DNA of 64,000 nucleotides from an uncultured Alcaligenaceae bacterium. Lineage in GTDB: Bacteria > Pseudomonadota > Gammaproteobacteria > Burkholderiales > Burkholderiaceae_B. Positions 8,427 to 16,445 of this stretch are shown here, in pieces. Below the pieces are notes generated by a model, which was not told the origin of the DNA, did no database searches, and was given only the letters and a program-made list of their open reading frames with translations. Location: the NCBI GenBank assembly GCA_937908115.1, contig CALEQZ010000009.1:11495-75494 (forward strand), written 5' to 3'. The translations under genes were made by a program, and so were the position numbers. Every line of letters starts with the position of its first letter. The first letter of the stretch is position 1.

Positions 8427-10100
8427 ATGAACGTTTTCGTCAGCCGACATTTGCCGCTCGGCCTGGCGCTGGCCGGCGCCGTGCTCGGCGTGCTGCTTGC
8501 GCGCGGGGATGCGCGCTGGTGGGCGCTGGGCGCACCGTGCCTGGCGCTCACGGCACTGGGGGTCTACGACCTGCTGCAAACCCGCCACGCCATTCGGCGC
8601 AACTATCCCATCATCGGCAACCTGCGCTTCCTGTTCGAATCGATCCGGCCGGAACTGCGCCAGTATTTCTTCGAGGGTGACAAGGACGCGCTGCCCTTTT
8701 CGCGCGCACAGCGTTCCATCGTCTACCAGCGCGCCAAGCAACAGCTGGACAAGCGCCCGTTCGGCACGCAGGAAAACGTCTATGGCGACGGCCACGAGTG
8801 GATCAATCATTCCATGCAGCCGACCCAGGTGGCCGACCGGGACTTCCGCGTCACCGTGGGCGGCCCCGATTGCAAGCAGCCTTACTCGCTGTCGGTGCTC
8901 AATATTTCGGCGATGAGCTTCGGCGCGCTGTCTGCCAATGCCATCCTCGCGCTCAATGAAGGCGCGCGGCTGGGCAACTTCGCCCACGACACCGGCGAAG
9001 GCGGTATCAGCCGCTATCACCTGGAACCCGGCGGCGCACTCATCTGGAACATCGGCTCGGGCTACTTCGGCTGCCGCGACGAGCGCGGACGCTTTTCCGA
9101 GGAGGCCTTCGTGCGCAATGCCACGCGCGAGCAGGTCAAGATGATCGAGATCAAGCTGTCGCAGGGCGCCAAGCCCGGGCACGGCGGGATTTTGCCTGGC
9201 GCCAAGGTCACCTCAGAAATCGCGCGCGCCCGCGGCGTGCCGGTGGGGCAGGATTGCAATTCGCCAGCCTCGCATAGCGCCTTTGACTCGCCGGTCGGCC
9301 TGCTGCATTTCATCGCCCGCCTGCGCGAGCTGTCCGGCGGCAAGCCCGTGGGGTTCAAGTTCTGCATGGGCCACCCCTGGGAATGGTTCGCCATCGCCAA
9401 GGCCATGCTCGAAACCGGCATCACACCGGACTTCATCGTCGTGGACGGATCCGAAGGCGGCACCGGCGCTGCGCCGCTGGAATTCACCGACCACGTCGGC
9501 ACGCCGCTGCGCGAAGCGCTGCGCCTGGTCCACAACACGCTGGTCGGCATCAACCTGCGCGACCGCATCAAGCTCGGTGCATCGGGCAAGATCGTCACCG
9601 CCTTCGACATGGCGCGCACGATGGCGCTGGGCGCCGATTGGTGCAACGTGGCGCGGGGATTCATGTTCGCCCTGGGCTGCATCCAGGCCCAGAGCTGCCA
9701 CAACGACCGCTGCCCCAGCGGCGTAGCCACGCAGGATCCGTTGCGCCAGCGCGCGCTGGTGGTCAAGGACAAGGCGCCCCGGGTGGCGCATTACCATGCC
9801 AACACCCTGCACGCCCTGGCCGAATTGCTCTCGGCAGCCGGGCTGACGCATCCGTCACAGCTGCGCGCCCACCACATCGCGCGCCGGATTTCGGCCAGCG
9901 AGGTCCGTTTGCTGTCGGCGCTGTATCCACCGCTCGAACCCGGCGAACTGCTGCAAGGGCGGCTACGCTTCAACATCTTCCGTGTCGGCTGGCCCATGGC
10001 CGACCCGCACAGCTTTGCGCCGCGCAAGGACATTTCCGAAGCGTTGCGCGAGCTTGCGCGCGATGCCACATCGCCAGCGCCGGGCCCGGTCTCGGCCTGA
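8427..10100 (+). CDS. FMN-binding glutamate synthase-like protein, membrane-anchored
   Basis: The 557-residue protein begins with two hydrophobic segments (about residues 8-50), then carries a GltB-type FMN barrel domain. Visible motifs are SFGALSANAILALNEGA, NTGEGG-like DTGEGGISRYH, KPGHGGILPGAKV, VDGSEGGTGAAP and a cysteine group CIQAQSCHNDRCPSGVAT that corresponds to the [3Fe-4S] cluster site of glutamate synthase. The glutaminase domain of true GltB and any GltD partner are absent. Such stand-alone glutamate-synthase-related proteins are widespread but of unknown reaction. The ATG at 8427 has GGAGAAGG just upstream. It follows arsB by 59 bases and could be cotranscribed with it. Confidence 0.85.
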   Translation: MNVFVSRHLPLGLALAGAVLGVLLARGDARWWALGAPCLALTALGVYDLLQTRHAIRRNYPIIGNLRFLFESIRPELRQYFFEGDKDALPFSRAQRSIVYQRAKQQLDKRPFGTQENVYGDGHEWINHSMQPTQVADRDFRVTVGGPDCKQPYSLSVLNISAMSFGALSANAILALNEGARLGNFAHDTGEGGISRYHLEPGGALIWNIGSGYFGCRDERGRFSEEAFVRNATREQVKMIEIKLSQGAKPGHGGILPGAKVTSEIARARGVPVGQDCNSPASHSAFDSPVGLLHFIARLRELSGGKPVGFKFCMGHPWEWFAIAKAMLETGITPDFIVVDGSEGGTGAAPLEFTDHVGTPLREALRLVHNTLVGINLRDRIKLGASGKIVTAFDMARTMALGADWCNVARGFMFALGCIQAQSCHNDRCPSGVATQDPLRQRALVVKDKAPRVAHYHANTLHALAELLSAAGLTHPSQLRAHHIARRISASEVRLLSALYPPLEPGELLQGRLRFNIFRVGWPMADPHSFAPRKDISEALRELARDATSPAPGPVSA

Positions 10101-10111
10101 GGGACCGGCTA

Positions 10112-11554
10112 CTAGAGCCAGCGCTCGAACAGCCGCGAAAACGCTTCCATGAGGCGGTCCGATATGGGCCGGCGCTCCCATTGCCGTGGATCGATGCGCC
10201 GTGAAGCCGCCACGTCTTCGCGGAACAGCGCCTGCATCTGCGCGCCGAATTCCTCGCCCAGGATGACGGCATTGATTTCGTGGTTGAGCGCGAAGCTACG
10301 CCAGTCCAGGTTGCTCGATCCGACCGTGGACCATACCCCGTCGACCACGATGGTCTTGGCGTGAAGCAGCGCGTCGCGACGCTCGTAGATCTGCACGCCA
10401 GCCTTCAGCAGCGAGGTGTAATGTGAGCGCCCGGCGTGAAAGACCAGCGACGAATCGCTAAAACCCGGCAGCACAAGCACCACGTCCACCCCACGGGCGG
10501 CCGCATCGGCCAGCGCCTGGACGAAAGCCGGATCGGGCACGAAATAGGCCATGGTCACCCATATCGACTTGCGCGCGCTAGCGATCGCCGACATCAGCGT
10601 CAGGTAAATGGCATAGCTGTCACCGGCACCCGGCTGGTTGGCCAGGATGCGCACGAATAGCGGCTCGTGCGAAGGCGCAACCGCCAGATGGGCGCGCTGC
10701 GCCAGCGGCGGGCCTTGCTGCTCGCGCCAGCCGGCTTCGAAAACGGCGTCGATCTGGGCGACCGCCGGGCCGCGGATTTCCACGTGCGTATCGCGCCAAG
10801 GCAGGCCGCCCCCTTGCGCGGCGCCCTCGCCCGCTCCGCCGGCAGGACGGCCACTGCCGCTGCTGCCGCTGCTGCCGCTGCTGCCGCTGCTGCCGCTGCT
10901 GCCATTGCTGCCACTGGGAGATGATGTGTAGACGTCACTGACGTTGATGCCCCCGACGAATCCAATTTCGCCGTCGACGACCAGCACCTTGCGGTGGTTG
11001 CGCCGGTTGATCGCCCAGCCGCTGCCGGCCATTGGATTGACGGGATTGAAAACCAGCACTTTGACCCCCGCCTCGCGCATGCGCTCGAACACGGCTTCAG
11101 GCGTGGCCAGCGAGCCGACCGCATCGACGGCCACGGCGACGTCCACCCCTGAGCGGCTCTTGGCGATCAGCAGGTCGGCGAACAATTGCCCCACTTGGCC
11201 GTCGTCAAAGATGTAGGTTTCCATCCGCACGTAGCGGCGCGCGGCCGTGATGGCCCGCTGCATGGCCGCATAGGTCGCCTGTCCATCGGCGAGCAGGCGG
11301 ACTTGGTTGCCGCCGGCCAAGGGCACGCCGCTGACGGCCGCCTCGATTTCCAGGTGATGCTGCAGGAAGTCGCGCCCATCCTGCCCTTGCACCCGACCGA
11401 TGATGGCACGGCTTTCGCGGTAGCCGCGCTCGCCATATTCGTAGGCGCGCCGCACCTGCTCGCGCTGCTGTGCAATCTCCTGCGGCGACGGCACGGTGGC
11501 GCAGTGCGCCAGCAGGAGGCAGGCGGCAACCGCACCTGCCCGGCGCCAGGTCAC
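10112..11554 (-). CDS. Phospholipase D/cardiolipin synthase-family lipoprotein
   Basis: A 480-residue PLD-superfamily protein with two HKD motifs: His187-x-Lys189-x4-Asp194 in NHRKVLVVDG and His399-x-Lys401-x4-Asp406 in LHAKTIVVDG. Both are followed by the usual G/S-N elements, so the active site looks complete. The N-terminus (AACLLLAHC) ends in a lipobox cysteine at residue 18, suggesting an envelope lipoprotein. Cardiolipin synthase activity is likely but not proven. A low-complexity Gly-Ser linker (residues 217-234) is encoded by a 9-base tandem repeat. The start is a GTG that overlaps the stop of the BON gene by 4 bases, implying translational coupling. Confidence 0.85.
   Translation of the reverse strand: MTWRRAGAVAACLLLAHCATVPSPQEIAQQREQVRRAYEYGERGYRESRAIIGRVQGQDGRDFLQHHLEIEAAVSGVPLAGGNQVRLLADGQATYAAMQRAITAARRYVRMETYIFDDGQVGQLFADLLIAKSRSGVDVAVAVDAVGSLATPEAVFERMREAGVKVLVFNPVNPMAGSGWAINRRNHRKVLVVDGEIGFVGGINVSDVYTSSPSGSNGSSGSSGSSGSSGSSGSGRPAGGAGEGAAQGGGLPWRDTHVEIRGPAVAQIDAVFEAGWREQQGPPLAQRAHLAVAPSHEPLFVRILANQPGAGDSYAIYLTLMSAIASARKSIWVTMAYFVPDPAFVQALADAAARGVDVVLVLPGFSDSSLVFHAGRSHYTSLLKAGVQIYERRDALLHAKTIVVDGVWSTVGSSNLDWRSFALNHEINAVILGEEFGAQMQALFREDVAASRRIDPRQWERRPISDRLMEAFSRLFERWL
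10854..10916. repeat. In-frame 9-base tandem repeat (CTGCCGCTG)
   Basis: Five perfect copies of CTGCCGCTG (10854-10898) are followed by two degenerate copies (CTGCCATTG, CTGCCACTG). On the coding (minus) strand they give a Gly-Ser-Ser repeat inside the phospholipase-D-type gene. Because the unit is three codons long, copy-number change would lengthen or shorten a linker without shifting the frame. Confidence 0.9.
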
Positions 11555-12024
11555 GGGGCGAGCACCTTGATGCGATTGTCCAGGCCCAGCAGGCCTTCGC
11601 AGCGCGACACCGCGGCTGCTATGTCGCGCCGGGTCTGTTCCTGGGCGACGCTGCCCTGCAATATCGCCTTGCCCTGGCGGACTTCGACGCTGACATCGCC
11701 GGCCTCCAGGTAAGGTCCGCCTTCGGCCAGGCGCCGCCGGACATCTTCGAGTAGCTGCGCGTCCGTGCGCGTGTCGCCCGGATCGGGCGATTCGGCCTTT
11801 TCCACGGCCAGCGGGTGGTGCTCGAATTTGCCCTCGTCATAGGTGCCCTGGTAACCGCCCTGGTCACCGCCCTGGTACCCGCCATGCTGCAGGTCCTCGG
11901 TGGTGCCCTGCTCGTCGAAGCGCTGGGGAAATCCTGCCGGGCCTTCGTTGTCCGCGCGTTGGCTGGCATCGCTGCCGGGATCCCGGGGCTCAGGGACGGG
12001 GTCTGTGGGTTTGCGGGTGGTCAT
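11551..12024 (-). CDS. BON-domain protein
   Basis: A 157-residue protein with a hydrophilic, Gly/Asp/Gln-rich N-terminal half and one C-terminal BON domain (about residues 85-157: TDAQLLEDVRRRLAEGG through GLDNRIKVLAP). The glycine in LQGSVAQEQ is the conserved turn of the fold. BON domains bind phospholipid or peptidoglycan-associated partners and are common in OsmY-like envelope stress proteins. No signal peptide is seen, which is unusual for OsmY relatives. The stop overlaps the GTG of the phospholipase-D-type gene (GTGA), so the two are coupled. GGGAG precedes the ATG. Confidence 0.8.
   Translation of the reverse strand: MTTRKPTDPVPEPRDPGSDASQRADNEGPAGFPQRFDEQGTTEDLQHGGYQGGDQGGYQGTYDEGKFEHHPLAVEKAESPDPGDTRTDAQLLEDVRRRLAEGGPYLEAGDVSVEVRQGKAILQGSVAQEQTRRDIAAAVSRCEGLLGLDNRIKVLAP
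11845..11880. repeat. Three 12-base tandem repeats in the BON gene
   Basis: GCCCTGGTAACC, GCCCTGGTCACC and GCCCTGGTACCC follow each other without a gap. On the coding strand they give a Gly-Tyr/Asp-Gln-Gly repeat (GGYQGGDQGGYQG) in the hydrophilic linker before the BON domain. The unit is four codons, so the frame is kept whatever the copy number. Confidence 0.85.
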
Positions 12025-12129
12025 GTATCGGCTCCCGGAATCGCGTGTGCGGGTTGGGGGGATGCCCTTGGGCTGGCCTTGGACCGCAAGCGGGGCGCGG
12101 CCAGCCGCACCGCAAGCGGCCGGGCTGCG

Positions 12130-12699
12130 TCACGCCCGCGGGCCGGATGAGGGTTCGGGCGGCACGAGCGGATCGAAGTCCACCCATCGCCCTTCGCGCC
12201 AGCGGCCTTGGGCGTGCTCGACGTCTTTGCCGCCGGCATCGCGCAGCACCTGCGCGACCTGCGTCTCCTGTTCGGGCTGCACATGGACGGCCGTCAGCAC
12301 GCCGGCATGCCGCACCCGGATGGCTTGGTCGCGCGGATTGTCGCGGCTGCGCCGCCCTGCCATGCTGAGCGCCCCGGCCAGCGACCCCAGGTAGGCGCCC
12401 ACGGCCGCGCCAAACACCATTTCCAGGCCGGTGCGCCCAAAGGCGTAGAGTAGGCCGGCGCCGATGACCGCGCCCACCGTGGCCAGCAATCCTGCGCCCA
12501 ACACTGCGCCCTTGGTCGCGCCGCGGGCGTCCGGGTCGGCGGCGCGGTCGCCGCCCACCGGATACTTGTCGTGGGCGCCGGGAGGATTGACGAAGAAGAT
12601 GTTTACGGCCTCTTCGCTGAATCCTTTGGAAAAAAGCCTGCGGGCTGCGTTTTCGGCTTCGTCGAAGCTGTCGAAGCGGGCGGCGACGATCAATGTCAT
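12130..12699 (-). CDS. Glycine-zipper membrane protein, stress-type
   Basis: A 189-residue protein of three parts: an N-terminal alpha/beta segment (VAARFDSFDEAENAARRLFSKGF) that resembles the short domain found in general-stress proteins; a central hydrophobic glycine-zipper region (about residues 60-115) with repeated GxxxG spacings that could insert in a membrane; and a C-terminal segment (VLTAVHVQPEQETQVAQVLRDAGGKDVEHAQG) that again looks alpha/beta, like a heavy-metal-associated or ACT-size fold. Biochemical function is unknown. The ATG at 12699 follows AAGGAGA. It is upstream of the BON/phospholipase pair on the same strand, separated by 105 bases, so a three-gene envelope unit is plausible. 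Confidence 0.75.
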   Translation of the reverse strand: MTLIVAARFDSFDEAENAARRLFSKGFSEEAVNIFFVNPPGAHDKYPVGGDRAADPDARGATKGAVLGAGLLATVGAVIGAGLLYAFGRTGLEMVFGAAVGAYLGSLAGALSMAGRRSRDNPRDQAIRVRHAGVLTAVHVQPEQETQVAQVLRDAGGKDVEHAQGRWREGRWVDFDPLVPPEPSSGPRA

Positions 12700-13081
12700 G
12701 GCTGTCTCCTTGCGGCGTGCGTCCGGGCACGCGCAGGCACCGGGCGCACGCCGCAGCCGTTGGGGGCCATGCGGCGCCGACGGCGCGGCACGGCAAAGCG
12801 TACTGGGACGATTCTGCAGGGACGGACCCGCGCGCGCCTGCGCTTTGGCTACCAGGGGTAAGCGCCTGTTTCCCCTGCAGCACCGCCCGTGGCGCCGCAG
12901 GCGGCGCTTGCTCCCGGCCGCGCTGCTCGCCGCGCGGCGGCAGCGGCTGCAGCCATACCCAAATGGATACGAACGCCAGTGGTGCGCGCCCAACGGTTTA
13001 AAACACGAAACAGGATTTTGTGGTAGAATCTCTGTCTTTGCTAAGCCCGCGATGACATCGCGGCGCAAAGCAAGGGATTGT
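12700..13081. other. Intergenic region between the glycine-zipper gene and tRNA-Met
   Basis: These 382 bases contain no convincing gene. Short open frames on the plus strand have no recognisable features and run across promoter elements. Identified here are a -10 like element TAGAAT (13024-13029) for the tRNA and, in the tRNA leader, an inverted repeat CCGCGATG-A-CATCGCGG (13047-13063). The minus-strand promoter for the glycine-zipper gene should lie near 12720-12850 but I cannot point to one. Confidence 0.5.
13024..13029 (+). promoter_or_regulatory. Likely -10 element of the tRNA-Met promoter
   Basis: TAGAAT stands about 52 bases before the mature tRNA. No good -35 is present at 16-18 bases upstream (CAACGG at 13001-13006), so the promoter may depend on extended contacts. 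Confidence 0.5.
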
Positions 13082-13158
13082 GGCGCATTAGCTCAGCCGG
13101 TTAGAGCGACGGAATCATAATCCGCAGGTCCCCTGTTCGAATCAGGGATGCGCCACCA
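13082..13158 (+). tRNA. tRNA with CAT anticodon, most likely elongator tRNA-Met
   Basis: A 77-base gene with acceptor stem GGCGCAT/ATGCGCC, D arm GCTC/GAGC, anticodon arm ACGGA/TCCGC with loop ATCATAA (anticodon CAT), T arm CCCTG/CAGGG and encoded CCA. It is not the initiator: the 1-72 pair is a normal G-C and the three G-C pairs of the initiator anticodon stem are absent. A CAT anticodon could also belong to tRNA-Ile(k2C), so elongator Met is the likelier but not certain call. The first pair of the anticodon stem is an A-C mismatch. Confidence 0.88.
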
Positions 13159-13165
13159 GGATTTC

Positions 13166-13196
13166 ACGGCCCGCAGCGATGCGGGCCGTTGTTTTT
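13166..13196 (+). terminator. Rho-independent terminator after tRNA-Met
   Basis: ACGGCCCGC-AGCGAT-GCGGGCCGT forms a 9-bp stem, followed by TGTTTTT. It starts 8 bases after the tRNA CCA end. Confidence 0.88.
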
Positions 13197-13379
13197 GGCG
13201 TCGATGCCCCTTACGGCGCCGCTTGGGCTGGTCCTACCAGAAGGCGCGTGACAGCCACCGGCGGGGGTTGTAAATTTCGCGCAACGCCGACCGGCAGGCA
13301 AACCCGCCCTAACTGCCCGCGCGCATCCAAAACAATCAAGATTTGCATGGCGTGCAGCCGGTCCGTGCGGGGGTGATCC

Positions 13380-13871
13380 ATGCCAGAAACCGAATCTCGA
13401 CCCGCCCGGCGCGGCCCGCACCTGGCAGCCCTGGCAGCAGTATGCGCCTGTTTCGCGGCCTACCTGGCCTTGAGCGTGCCGAACGGTCTGGTCGTGCGGC
13501 CGGACGGATCCATCGACGGCGCCATGAACGTGCTGCGCCAGCAAATCCAGCTACAAAAATTCTGGACACAGCAGCTTGCCCAGGCGCAAGCAGAACTGGC
13601 CATGGCGCGCGCCGGCGGCATCGGACAGACGGTGCAGGTCCATCCGCCCGGTCAGGGTCTGGTCGCCACGCCTGCTAGGCACGGCGACGACCCTGCCGGC
13701 CCTGCGCTTGCAGACGACCCGGCGACGGACGTTCACGAGCATCTCTGGCACGTGGATCTGGGCGAAGCCGACCGGCTCAACCGCTTTGCCGACCTCGCCC
13801 GCGGCCACCGGATCGCCAAGTTGCGCAAGACGATAGACCTGATCTCCCGGCGCATCGCCGAGCACGATTGA
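13380..13871 (+). CDS. Hypothetical protein with one N-terminal membrane segment
   Basis: A 163-residue protein of unknown function. A basic N-terminus is followed by one hydrophobic helix (about residues 15-36), after which the chain should be periplasmic or cytoplasmic; no lipobox is present. Residues 50-75 (VLRQQIQLQKFWTQQLAQAQAEL) form a Gln/Leu-rich amphipathic helix that could be a short coiled coil, and the C-terminus (LRKTIDLISRRIAEHD) is again helical. GGGGGTG precedes the ATG. It ends 81 bases before the phosphonopyruvate hydrolase gene. I do not recognise the family; the coding call rests on start, length and composition. Confidence 0.6.
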   Translation: MPETESRPARRGPHLAALAAVCACFAAYLALSVPNGLVVRPDGSIDGAMNVLRQQIQLQKFWTQQLAQAQAELAMARAGGIGQTVQVHPPGQGLVATPARHGDDPAGPALADDPATDVHEHLWHVDLGEADRLNRFADLARGHRIAKLRKTIDLISRRIAEHD

Positions 13872-13952
13872 CGTCACCGCCGGGCGGGCCGCGGATATAC
13901 TGGGTCGCCTTCTTCGACCATTAGATCCGGCGCCAGCCGCCGTCGCCTGCAC

Positions 13953-14825
13953 ATGACCGCTGCGCAAACCCTGCGTGCCGCTTTGTCCGGCGGCAAATTA
14001 TTCACCGCGATGGCCGCGCACAATCCCCTGTCGGCCAAGCTTGCCGAGCGCGCCGGATTCGACGGCATCTGGGGCAGCGGGTTCGAGCTGGCAGCCAGCT
14101 ACGCGGTGCCCGACGCCAATATCCTGTCCATGGGCACCCACCTGGAAATGATCCGGGCGATTGCCGCCACTGTGTCCGTTCCGGTGATCGCCGACATCGA
14201 CACCGGCTTTGGCAACGCAGTCAACGTCCATTACATCGTCCCCCAATACGAGGCGGCCGGCGCGGCAGCCATCGTGATGGAGGACAAAACCTTTCCCAAG
14301 GACACCAGTTTGCGTGCGGGCGGCCGCCAGGAGCTGGTGCGCATCGAGGAATTCCAGGGTAAGGTCGCGGCCGCAGTGGCGGCGCGCCGGAACAAGGATT
14401 TCGTCGTCGTGGCGCGCGTCGAGGCGCTGATCGCCGGCCTGGGCCAAGACGAGGCGCTTCAGCGCGCAGAGGCGTACGTGCAGGCCGGCGCCGACGCCAT
14501 CCTCATCCATTCCAAGCAGCGCGCGCCCGACGAGATCCTGTCCTTCGTGCGGGCATGGCCAGGACACGCGCCACTCGTGCTGGTGCCGACCGCCTATCCC
14601 CAGCTGACCGAGGCCGACATCGCTGCCTTGGGCAAGGTGGGCATCGTGATCTACGGCAACCACGCCATCCGCGCGGCGGTCGGCGCAATGGAAAAAGTCT
14701 TTGCACAGATCCGCCGCGACGGGGGCATCCGCCAGGTGGATGCCGAGCTGCCTTCGGTCCGCCACATCATGGACTTGCAGGGTGACGATCGCATGCGCGA
14801 CGTCGAAGCGCGCTTCCTGAAATAG
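13953..14825 (+). CDS. Phosphonopyruvate hydrolase
   Basis: A 290-residue member of the PEP mutase/isocitrate lyase superfamily. It cleaves the C-P bond of 3-phosphonopyruvate to pyruvate and phosphate, a step in phosphonoalanine catabolism. The barrel signatures are clear: GIWGSGFELAASYAVPD near residue 39, the Mg-binding ADIDTGFGN (Asp81, Asp83) and the gating loop EDKTFPKDTSL (residues 110-120). Threonine is at position 118; PEP mutases have asparagine there, and threonine is the mark of the hydrolase described from Variovorax Pal2, which this protein resembles closely throughout by recall. No phosphonoalanine transaminase or transporter is adjacent. Confidence 0.85.
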   Translation: MTAAQTLRAALSGGKLFTAMAAHNPLSAKLAERAGFDGIWGSGFELAASYAVPDANILSMGTHLEMIRAIAATVSVPVIADIDTGFGNAVNVHYIVPQYEAAGAAAIVMEDKTFPKDTSLRAGGRQELVRIEEFQGKVAAAVAARRNKDFVVVARVEALIAGLGQDEALQRAEAYVQAGADAILIHSKQRAPDEILSFVRAWPGHAPLVLVPTAYPQLTEADIAALGKVGIVIYGNHAIRAAVGAMEKVFAQIRRDGGIRQVDAELPSVRHIMDLQGDDRMRDVEARFLK

Positions 14826-14858
14826 CCGCAATAGCCGTCGCCGACGGCAGGCCCCCGG

Positions 14859-16445
14859 CTAGGTCACCGTGCCGCCGCGCCGCGCTGCGCCGTTGAGCAG
14901 CCTGACCAAGTCTTCGACAGTGTAAGGCTTGTGCAGCAGCTCGAAGCCGTGCGAACCTTCCTCCACCAGGACGTGGCTATAGCCGCTGGTCAGCACCACG
15001 CGAACATGCGGCCAACGCCGGCGGATTTCCCGGCCCAGCTCCACGCCGGTCATCCCGGGCATGACCACGTCCGAAAATACCAGGTCGAACTTGCCGCCGT
15101 TTTCCTCCAGCGTGGCCAGCGCCGCCTGGCCGTTGCTCACCCAGGTCGGCGATTGGCCGAGCTCGATGAGCAGGTTGTTGACGAACTGGCCGACGACCTG
15201 GTTGTCCTCCACGAGCAGGACGTTGCGCTGCTGCACGCCCGGGGCCATGGCGGGCGTGTCGTCCTCGCCCTGGGGAGCCTGGGCAGGGGTTTCTTGGGCG
15301 TGCGGCATGTAGAGCGTGAATGTCGTGCCCACCCCCAATTCGCTGTGCACGTCGATCTCGCCACCGGATTGCTTGGCGAAGCCATAAACCTGGCTCAACC
15401 CCAAGCCCGTGCCCTTGTCCACTTCCTTGGTCGTGAAAAAAGGCTCGAAGATGCGCTCGAGAACGGCGGGCTCTATGCCAGAGCCCGTGTCTTGCACCGA
15501 AACCGCCACGAATGCTCCATCGGCGGCGGCATGGCGCCGGATGGGCGGCAACCCCGTCACGTTGCGCGCGCGTATGGCAAGCTTGCCGCCGGCGGGCATG
15601 GCGTCGCGCGCATTGATGACCACGTTCAGCAACGCCGTTTCGAACTGGGTCGGATCGGCGTATATCGCCCCCAGGTCGTCGGCGAAGTCCAAGGTCAGTT
15701 CTATCGTCGCCCCCAGCGTCGCCTTCAGTATCTGCGTCATCCCCTCGATGCGCGCACGCGGGTCGAAAAGTTGCGGCGTCAACGGCTGACGCCGCGCAAA
15801 TGCCAGCAACTGACGCGTCAGCAGCGACGCGCGGTCAGCCGTATCGGCGATGGCATCGATGTACTTGGCGCGGCGCTGTTCGCTCAAGCCTGGACGGCGC
15901 AACAACTCCACCGAGGTGCGAATGATGGTCAGCAGGTTGTTGAAGTCGTGCGCGACCCCGCCCGTCAGGCGCCCGATCGCCTCCATTCTTTGCGCATGGC
16001 TGAGCGCGTCGCGGGCGCGCTCGACCTCCAGCTGGGCTTGTCGTTGCTCGGTGATGTCACGGGTGATCTTGGCAAAGCCGATGAGCCGGCCGTCATCGTC
16101 ATGCAGCGCCTGGATCATGACGCTGGTCCAGAACTGGCTGCCGTCCTTGCGCACGCGCCAGCCTTCGGATTCGAACCGGCCCGTTTCGGCTGCCGTGCGC
16201 AGCGCCATGTCAGGCAGGCCTTGCGCGCGGTCGGGTTCGGTATAGAAGCGAGAGAAGTGCTCGCCGATGATTTCTTCGGCGCTATAGCCCTTGAAGCGCG
16301 CCGCGCCGCTATTCCAACTGCTTATCCTGCCATTTACATCGAGCAAATAAATGGCGTAATCCCTTACGCCCTCGACTAGCAACTGGAACCTGTCGTCTCC
16401 GGTCAGCGGCTCGCAATCGCGTCGTCTGGGCGCTTGTTGGGTCAT
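14859..16445 (-). CDS. Soluble PAS hybrid histidine kinase
   Basis: A 528-residue kinase without membrane segments, so it should sense a cytoplasmic signal. Order: PAS domain with PAC (about 20-135; YAIYLLDVNGRISSWNSGAARFKGY is typical), HisKA with the phospho-acceptor His166 in GGVAHDFNNLL, HATPase_c with N box (NVVINARDAM), G1 (DTGSGI) and G2 (GTGLGLS), and a C-terminal receiver domain (about 406-522) with Asp459 in FSDVVMPGMTG and a conserved lysine in LHKPY. The GGVAHDFNNLL form is typical of a hybrid kinase group. No partner response regulator is adjacent. The ATG follows GGATCCCATCCC without a strong ribosome binding site. Confidence 0.92.
   Translation of the reverse strand: MTQQAPRRRDCEPLTGDDRFQLLVEGVRDYAIYLLDVNGRISSWNSGAARFKGYSAEEIIGEHFSRFYTEPDRAQGLPDMALRTAAETGRFESEGWRVRKDGSQFWTSVMIQALHDDDGRLIGFAKITRDITEQRQAQLEVERARDALSHAQRMEAIGRLTGGVAHDFNNLLTIIRTSVELLRRPGLSEQRRAKYIDAIADTADRASLLTRQLLAFARRQPLTPQLFDPRARIEGMTQILKATLGATIELTLDFADDLGAIYADPTQFETALLNVVINARDAMPAGGKLAIRARNVTGLPPIRRHAAADGAFVAVSVQDTGSGIEPAVLERIFEPFFTTKEVDKGTGLGLSQVYGFAKQSGGEIDVHSELGVGTTFTLYMPHAQETPAQAPQGEDDTPAMAPGVQQRNVLLVEDNQVVGQFVNNLLIELGQSPTWVSNGQAALATLEENGGKFDLVFSDVVMPGMTGVELGREIRRRWPHVRVVLTSGYSHVLVEEGSHGFELLHKPYTVEDLVRLLNGAARRGGTVT

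Noticed and set aside
10854..10916. Repeat array considered as a CRISPR
   Set aside because: The units are 9 bases with no spacers and are in frame inside a gene.
12700..13081. Short plus-strand open frames between the glycine-zipper gene and the tRNA
   Set aside because: No homology, no ribosome binding site, and they cross the tRNA promoter.
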